Positions 8,280 through 16,700 of a stretch of DNA of 17,408 nt are shown piece after piece. The DNA lies in NCBI GenBank assembly GCA_002887195.1, contig PJAB01001087.1:1-17408 (forward strand). Direction: 5' to 3'. This DNA comes from Chrysochromulina parva (lineage: Eukaryota; Haptophyta; Prymnesiales; Chrysochromulinaceae). Both the position numbers and the translations under genes were made by a program. Position 1 is the first letter of the stretch. Each line of letters starts with the position of its first letter. The notes below the pieces were generated by a model that had not been told where the DNA came from, searched no databases, and worked only from the letters and a program-made list of their open reading frames with translations.

Positions 8280-9362
8280 TCACATCATGAACCTCATGGA
8301 CTGTACTGCGCTGTCGCGCTCACCGAACTGCAAGGTAGACCAGAGGGCATACCGTTTCCCGATCCACTGCGCGACGGTCCTCGATGCTGCATGCCCGCCG
8401 GGTTTGCAGCACACCAGGAAGGCCGTAGTGGCATCGCCAGCAAGCTCTGGGCGAGGAGGGTGAAAGCTGTCTACCTTGAACGAGAGGGCAGACTCAGCAA
8501 GTTCCTGACAAGAACCCCAGATGCGCCCATGGGCGCACCCCTCCACGACACAGCCTGCGGCCGCACACTCCATGGCTATAAGAGCTTGCACGGCGCTCAT
8601 CACGGCGCTGGTTCCATGCGTTGGTTGGCGCTCAACTAAGCGCTCAACCTCAGGCCGCGAGCAGCGTGGGCAGCGACAAAAGAAGAGCTTCTCGGTGAGC
8701 AAGATCCGACGGCGCTCCGTGCGGCTCGTGCACCAGAGCTTGGTAATGTAAGAGATGGTCATCTCTTCCCCACATCGAATGGCTCGGCTCGCGTAGTAGC
8801 GCATCTCGCCGTCCACGGCAGTCGAGTGACCGCAGCTCGGGTCGCAGGAGTGATTGGCCATGGCGGCTTGAGGGAACAGCGCAATTCGCTCCTCAAACGC
8901 ATGCGCATTGCAGTCGGCCGTCAGAAGAAGCGTCTCGATCAGCTCGACGATGCGCAAGCCTTGGTAGTCCTCCGCCATAGATAGCGCATTCAGTCTCCTT
9001 TCACTTGCTCGTTCTGTGCGCGCCGCAAGGATCGCTGCACGGATTTCGTCATCCTCGATGAGACTCAGATCCGCGTCCAGCGCAGGCTGCGCCATGCCCA
9101 GCACAGCTGCTTGAATGGCGGCGGAAGCTCCCAAGAAGCTCGATACGAGCTCATCTGCTCGTTCTCGAGGCCAGGTGAGACATGGCCGCTCTCGCAACAC
9201 CAACTCTCCGGGAGCGAAATCTCGCGCAGCAATCATCACACGCCCAAGGCCCGGGCGCTCTTCGATGCGAACACTCGCAGCTGCGTCGAGGAAGGTGGCA
9301 CTCTCCTCGTCCATGCGGGTGGTAGTCGTGGACTCCACGGATCGGTCAGGCAGGACCGGCAT
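8280..9362 (-). CDS. SMYD-like SET-domain protein lysine methyltransferase, single exon, 360 aa
   Basis: Predicted to transfer methyl groups from S-adenosylmethionine to protein lysines. The split SET domain starts with GLGRVMIAARDFAPGELVL (38-56). It continues with NHSCDPSC (170-177) and GEEMTISY (198-205), the pseudoknot that forms the AdoMet/lysine site, then a post-SET FCRCPRC (C229, C231, C234). The region between the SET halves (about 60-150) is helical and lacks the MYND zinc finger found there in animal SMYD proteins. The tail (240-360) has scattered cysteines and no recognised domain. Start is the most upstream Met; M17 is an alternative. No introns or decamers occur. Substrate, histone or other, cannot be told. 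It is transcribed divergently from the HEAT-like gene. Confidence 0.88.
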   Translation of the reverse strand: MPVLPDRSVESTTTTRMDEESATFLDAAASVRIEERPGLGRVMIAARDFAPGELVLRERPCLTWPRERADELVSSFLGASAAIQAAVLGMAQPALDADLSLIEDDEIRAAILAARTERASERRLNALSMAEDYQGLRIVELIETLLLTADCNAHAFEERIALFPQAAMANHSCDPSCGHSTAVDGEMRYYASRAIRCGEEMTISYITKLWCTSRTERRRILLTEKLFFCRCPRCSRPEVERLVERQPTHGTSAVMSAVQALIAMECAAAGCVVEGCAHGRIWGSCQELAESALSFKVDSFHPPRPELAGDATTAFLVCCKPGGHAASRTVAQWIGKRYALWSTLQFGERDSAVQSMRFMM

Positions 9363-9455
9363 GTTTCCACAAGTCTCCGAAACCCTCCTACCAATTCTCC
9401 ATTTGAGCTAGGTCAATCCAGGCTCATCCAGTCGTTCACATCTACATACAATTGC

Positions 9456-9573
9456 TTCGAAAGAGGAGGTCGCCCCAAAGGCAAAGCCTCTCACCAAAAT
9501 AGAACGATTGACGTAGATTTCGAAAGGGGTGGTCGCACCAAAGCCTCTCTCACCAAAATAGAACGTTTGACGT
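9456..9573. promoter_or_regulatory. Tandem repeat with TTGACGT in the divergent SET/HEAT promoter region
   Basis: Two related units (9456-9514 and 9519-9573) lie in the 263 bp between the two divergent start codons. Each begins TTCGAAAG, carries GCCTCTCACCAAAATAGAAC or a close variant, and ends TTGACGT (TGACGT at 9509-9514 and 9568-9573). TGACGT is the core of bZIP/CRE-type sites in many eukaryotes. That this is a regulatory element is inference from its position and duplication. Confidence 0.45.
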
Positions 9574-9625
9574 TCTCCGCCGCCGACGGCCCCAACACCC
9601 AATTGTGGAAATCTAATCTCGCTGC

Positions 9626-10768
9626 ATGGGAGCCCAGAATTCACGCGAGGCGCTGGCCGCCTCGTCCCCGGAGCTTGCGCGCTTCCTCGCGAGCCTTGAT
9701 GATACAGCCCCGGCCGAGGACTCGCACGACGTCTCTGAGCTCGCGTCCGTCTCACCCGAGGTGCGCACTGCCGCGGTCGACGTGCTGCTCGAGCGGGTCC
9801 GTGCGAAAGGCGACCAGTGGGCTGTCATGGCGCTCGCCAACCTTGGGGCCGTCGAGGCCCTCCCGGTCCTGCGCATGCTCTCGATCGGCCAGGGATCACT
9901 CGCCGTGGTCGCGCGCCGGGCCCTCGTGAAGCTCGGGCCGCTGGCCCGGCGCGACGGCGGGCTGGCTGATGTGGATTTCATCGTGGATGACGAGGCCGTC
10001 GACGGGCTGATCGGAGACAGCGCGAAAGGCACGATTGGTGAGCGCTTTGCCTCCTTCGTAGCCCTGACCAACGTCGAGGACCACGCCGCGTTGCATGCGA
10101 TCTTGGCGGCCCTCGACGATCCGGACGACCTCGTACGGTACCAAGCCTTCGACTCCCTCATCGAACGCCTGAAGCTCAAGCCCCTCGTGATGACGCCTGA
10201 CGGCTCCCGCCAGAACTTCAGTGCGCCGCTCGAGATCGGGCGGCTGATGATCCTCGACAACGCGTCCCCAGCCCTCCGGGCGCTCGGCACGGCGCGGCTT
10301 CGGGCGGCATTCGGAGGCCTCGCAGTGGGAATGAGCCCGGCCGCCCTTGGGCTTGTCTATGAAGGCGACCCCGACGATGCCGTGGGTAAGGAGGTCGGTC
10401 GTGCCCTCCGGACGCCGGGCGCCGCCTTCCCGATCGACGCCGTCAAGGCCGCGTCGGCGCACGATCGTGCGAGCGCCGAGACGTTTTGGGCCGTCGCTCT
10501 GCTCCGGTCGGACACACGGGCGGCGGAGGCGCTCGCGGAGGTCGGTGCCACGTGGACGCTGCCAGTGCTGCAAGAGGCGTTGGCGAGGGCCGCCCCCGCG
10601 TTCACCGAGCCCGTGCTCCGCGCGGCGCTCGCGAACGGAGGCGACCCTTCCTTTGCAGCGCACGTCGCTCGCGCCATCGAGCACCTCAACGGTGGTTCAG
10701 GCGCCGAGGCGATCAAACGCGCCGTCCCGGGCGCGCAATCGCAACGGACATCCGCACGCGCGCGGTAA
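9626..10768 (+). CDS. HEAT-like repeat protein with predicted N-myristoylation, single exon, 380 aa
   Basis: Ala/Leu-rich helical repeats resemble HEAT/armadillo-like units: about 43-75 (SPEVRTAAVDVLLERV, then WAVMALANLGAVEALPVLRML), 85-102, 149-185 (DDPDDLVRYQAFDSLIERL), and several more to 360. Such solenoids act as protein-binding scaffolds, and no catalytic motif is seen. The N-terminus MGAQNS fits the N-myristoyltransferase consensus (Gly2, Ser6), which suggests membrane attachment after Met removal and supports this start. The gene has no intron and strong GC3 bias. It resembles bacterial HEAT proteins in style, so transfer is possible but unproven. Partner and pathway are unknown. Confidence 0.75.
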   Translation: MGAQNSREALAASSPELARFLASLDDTAPAEDSHDVSELASVSPEVRTAAVDVLLERVRAKGDQWAVMALANLGAVEALPVLRMLSIGQGSLAVVARRALVKLGPLARRDGGLADVDFIVDDEAVDGLIGDSAKGTIGERFASFVALTNVEDHAALHAILAALDDPDDLVRYQAFDSLIERLKLKPLVMTPDGSRQNFSAPLEIGRLMILDNASPALRALGTARLRAAFGGLAVGMSPAALGLVYEGDPDDAVGKEVGRALRTPGAAFPIDAVKAASAHDRASAETFWAVALLRSDTRAAEALAEVGATWTLPVLQEALARAAPAFTEPVLRAALANGGDPSFAAHVARAIEHLNGGSGAEAIKRAVPGAQSQRTSARAR

Positions 10769-11162
10769 TGGCGTCCTCGTGCGTCGTAACGGTCGTCCCA
10801 GGACGCGTCGTACCGGGCGTCTGCACGCGTGCCGTAGTGGAGGCGGCCTTTTCCCCGCATACCGTCCTCGGCACGTCGGAGGCTCGCGCACACGTGACAC
10901 GGCTCCGGTGTGGCACCCTTCAGAGCATCGGAATGTGGACTCAAACAGAACGAGATCTGCGAGCTCGGAATGATTGTGGACACGTGCACAGGAAAACTCA
11001 CAGGACCCGTGGACGTGAGCGACTGATTTACAACGAATTGCATCAGGATTTATTACAGGGTACGAGGCTCAATAGAAAGAAACCAAACCGCCCGAGCAGC
11101 CAATGCTTCATGCGAAATTGCTACGAACGGACAGACGGACTCAGTTGCTGTGAATACAGTCA
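10769..11162. other. Intergenic region between HEAT-like and sulfotransferase genes
   Basis: Just past the HEAT stop (about 10770-10850) there are degenerate repeats of CGTCGTAACGGTCGT / CGTCGTACCGGGCGT type that keep several frames open without a credible protein. The rest, 10960-11160, is less GC-rich and should hold the sulfotransferase promoter and 5' UTR. No RNA gene seen. Confidence 0.5.
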
Positions 11163-12639
11163 ATGCCGAGAGCCACGAAGGAGCCAGCTGAGAAATTCGG
11201 CATCGCGCTCGTGGCCTGGGTAGTTGGATGCGCGGCGCTCGCCTACGAGGCGAAATCCTTTAGGAGCGTCGTCGCCACGCGCGCGCTCGCCTTGGCGCTC
11301 GCCGTCCTCGGCACCGCCGCGCTCTTCCTCTCGAAAGCGCTCCGCGAGGTGCGCGCGGAGGCGCAGGCGGCAAGTGCGCGGCGCAACGAGATTGCGCTCG
11401 AGCTGATGGCCACGCGGAACAGGTTCATGCATACCGCGGAGAGCGTGCGCGTCGGCCGCGCGATCAAGGTCCGCAAGTCGGACGTGTTCGTCGTCACATA
11501 CCCCAAGTGCGGCACGACGTGGATGACGCAGATCTGCCAAATGCTGCGGTCGCGCGGGTCGATGGACTTTGGCGAGATTACGGAGGTGTGCCCCTGGGAC
11601 ATCCTGGCCCACGATTGCGGCCAGAACCTCGACGACGACCAGCTCGCGTCGCCGCGCGTCTTCAAGTCGCACGAGAGCCACGCCGACATCGCCAAGGGCG
11701 GCAAGTACATTTACGTGGCCCGTGACCCTCTCGACGCGTTCTTCTCGTTCTACAAGTTCTTGCCCGCGTACACGGGGTTGCAGCCCAACGATATCGACGA
11801 GCGCGCCTTCTCGGACGCCATCTTCGCGGGCGCCTCGCACTCGGGCCAAATTTGGAATCATCTACTCGGCTGGTGGGACCATCGGTACGACCCGAACGTG
11901 CTCTTCATCTTCTTTGAGGACCTCGCTGAGAATCTGCGCGAGCAGGTGCGCTGATTGCCGCTGAGGGCCGCTGAGGGCCGCTGATGGCCGCTGATGGCCG
12001 CTGATCGCCATGCTATGAGTGCCACCGAATCCCATATGAACCCACGCATGCATGCTTATGGTTGGGTGCGCAGGTGGTGCGCGTGGCCACCTTTATGGGC
12101 CTCGACCCGAACGACGAGCCGCTCATCAAGCTCGTCCTCGAGCGCGCGAGCTTCGACTTCATGTCCAGTGAGATGCACTGGAGCTCATCACCTCTGATTA
12201 CCTCTGATGACCTCTGATGACCTCTGATGACCTCGAGCGCGCGAGCTTCGACTTCATGTCCAGTGAGATGCACTGGAGCTCATCACGCGTGGACGAGCCC
12301 TGCCTTGCATGCAAATGCTCACTACAGCGCGCCATGCGTGCATGCGTTCCTTACGGCGTGCCCCGTTGTCCCGCGTTCACGTTCACAGGTGAGAAGCAAG
12401 CGCATCACTTCGACGACCACTTCGTGCGCAGCAAGATCTTGCCTAAGATGGGTCTTGCAGCAGACACGCCGCTACGCGTGAGCAAGGTACGCCGGGACGG
12501 CGGCACCGTCGGCTCACGGCGCAAGCTACCGGAGGACGTAGCGCTGAAGCTGAAGGCCAAATGGGCGACCATCGTGCAGCCTCGGACTGGATGCGCCGAC
12601 TACGCTGCACTACGCGAGAGCCTCCGCCTCGGGCAGTGA
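11163..12639 (+). CDS. PAPS-dependent sulfotransferase, 3 exons, 375 aa
   Basis: Predicted to transfer sulfate from PAPS to a hydroxyl or amine acceptor. Exons: 11163-11945, 12074-12167, 12389-12639; the total of 1128 nt is in frame. Two hydrophobic segments (about 12-29 and 36-57) suggest a membrane-anchored form, perhaps Golgi. The 5'-phosphosulfate loop is TYPKCGTTWM (112-121, K115), the likely catalytic base is H170 in FKSHES, and the 3'-phosphate site is YVARDPLDAFFSFY (184-197, R187, S195). FIFFEDL (249-255) follows. Splicing restores LREQ-VVRVATFMGL and then ASFDFMSSEKQAHHFDDHF. The end VRRDGGTVGSRRKLP matches the family's C-terminal PAPS-contact R-x-G-x-x-G region. It resembles cytosolic-SULT-type sequences (Sulfotransfer_1) more than heparan enzymes. 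The acceptor substrate is unknown. Confidence 0.9.
11946..12073 (+). repeat. Sulfotransferase intron 1 with CTGATGGCCG decamers
   Basis: Donor GTGCGCTGATTG, acceptor GGGTGCGCAG. The first 60 bases are decamers: CTGATTGCCG, CTGAGGGCCG twice, CTGATGGCCG twice, CTGATCGCCA. The second half is unique sequence. GTGCGC occurs at the donor and again just inside exon 2. Confidence 0.85.
12168..12388 (+). repeat. Sulfotransferase intron 2: perfect 56-bp copy of the exon end and donor
   Basis: Donor GTGAGATG, acceptor GTTCACAG, followed by GTGAGAAG. Positions 12136-12191 and 12231-12286 are identical over 56 bp; each copy holds the end of exon 2, the donor and 24 bases of intron. Four decamers of ATTACCTCTG / ATGACCTCTG type lie between them. 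The second donor (12263) would retain an in-frame stop, so the first is the productive one. Confidence 0.88.
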
Positions 12640-13075
12640 GACAAATGGTATAGTACGCTGCACTGCGGTCCGCGGACATCGGTGCGTCACCGCCGCAAGC
12701 GCAACGGCAGCGCGAGGTCGGATGCCATTCAGACCAACCCCAATCGCCGAGTCGCCCTCGCCTCTTTGAGCTCGTACATGATCGCGCATGTGACGGCTAT
12801 AGACTCTAAGCGCTCGACCGGTCCTGCGCTCCGTATTTTTCGTTATCTGAAAACGTCGCAACGGCGCACGAAGATCGAAGTCGTCGGTACGCGCAGCCAC
12901 ACCCCGCCAGGGACCTCGGAGCGCGTCCCCTCCTGCACGCCTTCGACATTGCTTCTCTCTCGCGGCTACCCACAACCCAGGCTTCGCGAAGCTTCGCGTT
13001 CCCGAAAGCCTCAGACGTGCTGGAGCTGAGCCTCTGATGGCCTATTTTGACTGCCTATGGCCCTATGATGATTGC
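12640..13075. other. Convergent 3' flanks of sulfotransferase and SRPBCC genes
   Basis: No gene is recognised. A 12-bp palindrome GCTTCGCGAAGC lies at 12981-12992. From about 13031 to 13085 there is a degenerate tract (CTCTGATGGCCTATTTTGAC, CTATGATGATTGCC) of the same type as the intron decamers. It is oriented as for a plus-strand transcript and runs into the last codons of the minus-strand gene. Confidence 0.5.
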
Positions 13076-13618
13076 CTATGATGACATACGCTTCGCGCGA
13101 GCCTCGCACGTGCTCACAAGGCCCGCGATCGACTCGGCCCCGAGATTCTCGAGATCGGACCCAATTAACCTGATGAAAGGCCGCCTCCACCCCTTCAAGC
13201 TGAGCGTGAGCTGGTAGTCCACGGTGGTCCTCGGCAGTCCGTCGGCACCGACGCCAGCGTCGGTGAGCGTGATGACGTCGCGCGCCTTGGCCATCTCGCT
13301 CTCGCCTATCAGCGTGATCCGGGACACCGCTCCGTCCGTGCCCGAGTCGCTCTCTGCTTGCTGAAGCTCGTAATGCATCTTGGACGCGCTCCCCTTGAAC
13401 AAGGTGATGAGCTCGAACACGTCGCCCTTCGTTGGGTTCCGCGGATCACCCGAGAGCCGCTTCGCCTCACGCGTGTTCGGATCCCATTCGGCGTTCGTGG
13501 TAAAATCGGCGAGGTATGCAAACAACTGCTTGCGGGAGCCGATGACTGTGACATTCAGCTTCACTGTATAGTAAACCAGCCGGCCAGCACAGCAAACAGC
13601 GAGGAAGCAGAGGAGCAT
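13076..13618 (-). CDS. SRPBCC/START-like lipid-binding-fold protein, single exon, 180 aa
   Basis: The protein has a hydrophobic N-terminus (MLLCFLAVCCAGRLVYYTV) that may be a signal peptide or anchor. A polyketide-cyclase/SRPBCC-type domain follows: strand KLNVTVIGSRKQLFAYLADF (20-39), the hallmark NAEWDPNTREAKRLS (42-56), and GDVFELITLFKG (65-76). Next come the curved sheet to TVDYQLTLSLKGW (122-134) and the long C-terminal helix LENLGAESIAGLVSTCEARA (156-175). The fold encloses small hydrophobic ligands; no enzymatic residues can be assigned. The open frame extends much further upstream to 14218, but that part lies antisense to NAD kinase exon 1, and the hydrophobic N-terminus favours Met at 13618. 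The last residues and stop fall in a decamer-like tract. Head to head with NAD kinase. Confidence 0.78.
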   Translation of the reverse strand: MLLCFLAVCCAGRLVYYTVKLNVTVIGSRKQLFAYLADFTTNAEWDPNTREAKRLSGDPRNPTKGDVFELITLFKGSASKMHYELQQAESDSGTDGAVSRITLIGESEMAKARDVITLTDAGVGADGLPRTTVDYQLTLSLKGWRRPFIRLIGSDLENLGAESIAGLVSTCEARAKRMSS

Positions 13619-13727
13619 GGGGCTAACATGTGCCGCAACCTCGCCGCTTCGCCGCAAACCACGTGAATTTTGTGAACTTCTTCGCGGCCCCTCCGCGGCT
13701 CTGCAGCTGCTCGGCACTGTTTTTGAC

Positions 13728-16700
13728 ATGGACGGCTCGTGGACCACGGCGTGCCTGTGCGCCACAGCCGGCGCGGTGCTCCTGCTGCCTCGAACGGAGC
13801 GCGTCGTCGCGCCGACGCTCCTGCTCGCCGCGGCCGCGCTCGCAGCGAGCCGTGCGCTCCGGCAGTGGCGCTCCGTTGATGACGAGGCTCCGCCGGCCGG
13901 AGGCGGCGGCAGCAGCAACGAGGCGCTGGCCGAGATGAGCGCGCTCATCGCCGAATCGATCCTCAAGCGTCTCCCCCAAGCAGACGCAAGTGCCGACGGG
14001 GTCGCCGACAGGCTGCGCAGGGTGGAGGCCGAGCAGCTGGAGTTGCGTAAGCAGCTGTGCAAGGCGCAGTCGCAGGCCGAAAGCTGGCGCATGACGGCGA
14101 GCGAGCTGGCGCAGCTACTCAACCAGCTCGGCCAGTCGATGTCTGTCGCCGGCGACGCGCCGTCGGCGCCGGCGACGAGCGAGAGCATCGCTGAGGGCGG
14201 TGACGACGGCGGGAGCAATGGTACGCGCTACCGAACGGTGCTCACCGAGGCTCCGAAATCGCCCGAGATCCATCGCAACTTTGACGGCACCGGGCCAGAC
14301 GGCCAGATGCGCCGGCGATTCGCAATGCCGGCGATGGAGATCACTGACCACGTCGCACACGAGCACGCGCACCAGCGGCAGCACTCGCGCCGCCGGACGG
14401 TCAGCTCTGATCTCGCGCGCAGCTCGGCCGATCTCGCGTGCAGCTCGGCCGATCTCGCGCGCAGCTCGAGCAGCCTCTCCCTCGTCGACTCGTCCGACCG
14501 ACCCGCCTCACTGCTCACGCGCAGCACATGCAGCGCCCGCAGCGTCCCGTCCAACGATCTCGCGCGCAGCTCGGCCGATCTCGCGTGCAGCTCGGCCGAT
14601 CTCGCCCGCAGCGTCCCGTCCAACGATCTCGTCAACGATCTCGCCAACGTCGTCGTCGGGTTCACATCTGGCAGCAGCCTCGACGCCCTCCTCCCCTCCC
14701 AACCTTCTGTCGACGCCCATCTCAATGGGCCGCAATCAGAGATCAAGCCCCACGCCGAGGCGTCGGATGAGCTCGGCCCGCTCAAGGCAGCTCCTAATAA
14801 GGCAACTCTTCGGCGATCTGCACCCTCGGTTGCGGGTCAAGCCAAAACCGGAGTGCAATTAATTAAGGCCACCGCGCACGAGGTGCGAATCTCGAGAGAA
14901 TCTCGGGGTGCTCGAACGGATAGTCTCTGATTGCGTCTCTGATTGCGTCTCCGATTGCGTCTCCGATTGCCTCGCTGAATTGCCTCGCCGCTTGCGTCAC
15001 TGATTGCCACGCCGATGGGCTCGCTCATGGCCTTGCCTTCGCTATTGGCCGTCGCTTTCAGGTGGAGCTCGAGGTGCCTCTGATGACCTCTCTAATGACC
15101 TCTGATTGCCCCTCTCATCAGGTGGAGCTCGAGGTGCCTCTGATGACCTCTCTAATGACCTCTGATTGCCCCTCTCATCAGGTGGAGCTCGAGGTGCCAC
15201 CCGACATGCGCATCCGCTCCGTGCATAAAGCCGAAACCCTCGTGCGTCTCTCGTGGCTAGCCCCGCCCTCGACCTTCCTGCTCCTCAAGAAGCCGGGCTC
15301 ATCGGACATCACGCAGGTGATAGCCCTTGATGGCCCTCGATGGCCCTCGATGGCCCTTGATGACCCTTGATGGCCCTTGATGGCCCTTGATGGCCCTTGA
15401 TGGCCCTTGATGGCCCTTAATGACCCTTCATGGCCCTTGATGGCCTCTCATCGGATGGCCTCTCATCACGCAGGCTCTGTTCGAGAGCGGAGTGCACCTG
15501 TGTTCTCGCGCCGGCCCGATTGCGACCCTCATTGTCGAGCCGTCAGTGTTCAAGGAGATGAGCGGCTCAGAGCTGCAGCTGCATACTTGGGCGACTGAGG
15601 ACTTCACACCGCCCAATGGGTGTGCAATTGAGTTGCACACGCTCTCGCATCGTGTCGATCTCATCGTGTGCCTCGGCGGTGATGGTACATTGCTCTGGGC
15701 GAGTGGCCTCTTCAAGGTGATTGCCACTGATTGCCACTGATTGCCACTGATTGCCACTGATTGCTCTGGGCGAGTGGCCTCTTCAAGGTGAGTGCCACTG
15801 ATTGCCACTGATTGCTCTGGGCGAGTGGCCTATTCAAGGTGATTGCCACCAATCGCCACCGAGTGCGACCGAGTGCCACTGATTGCCACTGATTGCCACT
15901 GATTGCCACTGATTTCATCGCGCAGGAGGCGATGCCGCCCGTCATTTCCTTCTCGATGGGCTCCCTCGGCTTCTTGACTCCGTTCACCATGGACGAGTTT
16001 GCACACCGGATCGACCACCTCCTCGACTCCGGCTGCCATCTGACGCTACGCTCGCGCCTCCGATGCACCATTGAGCGCAAGCGGCGCGGGGGCACGGCCA
16101 GCGCGCCGCCGTCGCCGTCGTCGGAGGGCTGCGAACCGAACGGCTGTGACCCCAGCTGTGAACCCAGCTGTGAATCAAACGGCTGGCTTGCGCTTAATGA
16201 GGTCGTCATCGATCGTGGAACCTCGACTTATCTCGGCATGCTCGAGATCTACTCAGATAACACGCTCATCACGACGGCCCAGGCCGACGGCATCATCATT
16301 GCCACCCCGACGGGCTCCACCGCCTATTCCCTTGCAGCGGGCGGGGCGCTCGTGATGCCTTCGATCCCAGGCATCTTGCTCACGCCCATCTGCCCGCATG
16401 CCCTCTCCTTTCGGCCAGCCATCTTTCCCGATAGTGTCACTCTGAAGATCGTTCTTCCCGAGGGCGCAAGGCAGACGACCGCTCAGGTCATCACTGAGTC
16501 CCCACTGATTCAGCGCAGAGTCGCTCTTGAACGCCCCCGCGCTGCTCGCAGGTGTGTTTCGACGGCAAGAATCTGCAAGTGCTGCACCCAGGCGACGCCG
16601 TGCTGGTCACCACCTCGGTCTGGCCGCTACCGGCCGTCTGCCGCGCCGACCAGCACATCGACTGGATGACCTCCGTCAAGGAGAAGCTCTTGTGGAATGA

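Noticed and set aside
9896..10684. Minus-strand open frames opposite the HEAT-like gene
   Set aside because: They are shadows from high third-position GC; the plus-strand frame shows regular helical repeats and a sensible start.
12192..12232. C/D-box snoRNA signals (TGATGA and CTGA) in the decamers
   Set aside because: Both words arise from the repeat unit itself; there is no terminal stem or single C and D box at proper spacing.
13619..14218. Extension of the SRPBCC reading frame to a start at 14218
   Set aside because: It is antisense to NAD kinase exon 1, is Ser/Ala/Arg-rich without domains, and the internal Met at 13618 gives a hydrophobic N-terminus directly before the domain.
14228..14785. 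Minus-strand open frame of 185 residues
   Set aside because: It mirrors the 24-bp coding repeats of NAD kinase exon 1 and has no motif of its own.
1095..15925. Classical introner transposons with a shared consensus
   Set aside because: Intron bodies share only the decamer pattern, not a common longer sequence or terminal inverted repeats. Some junction direct repeats fit the idea, so it is kept only as a partial explanation.
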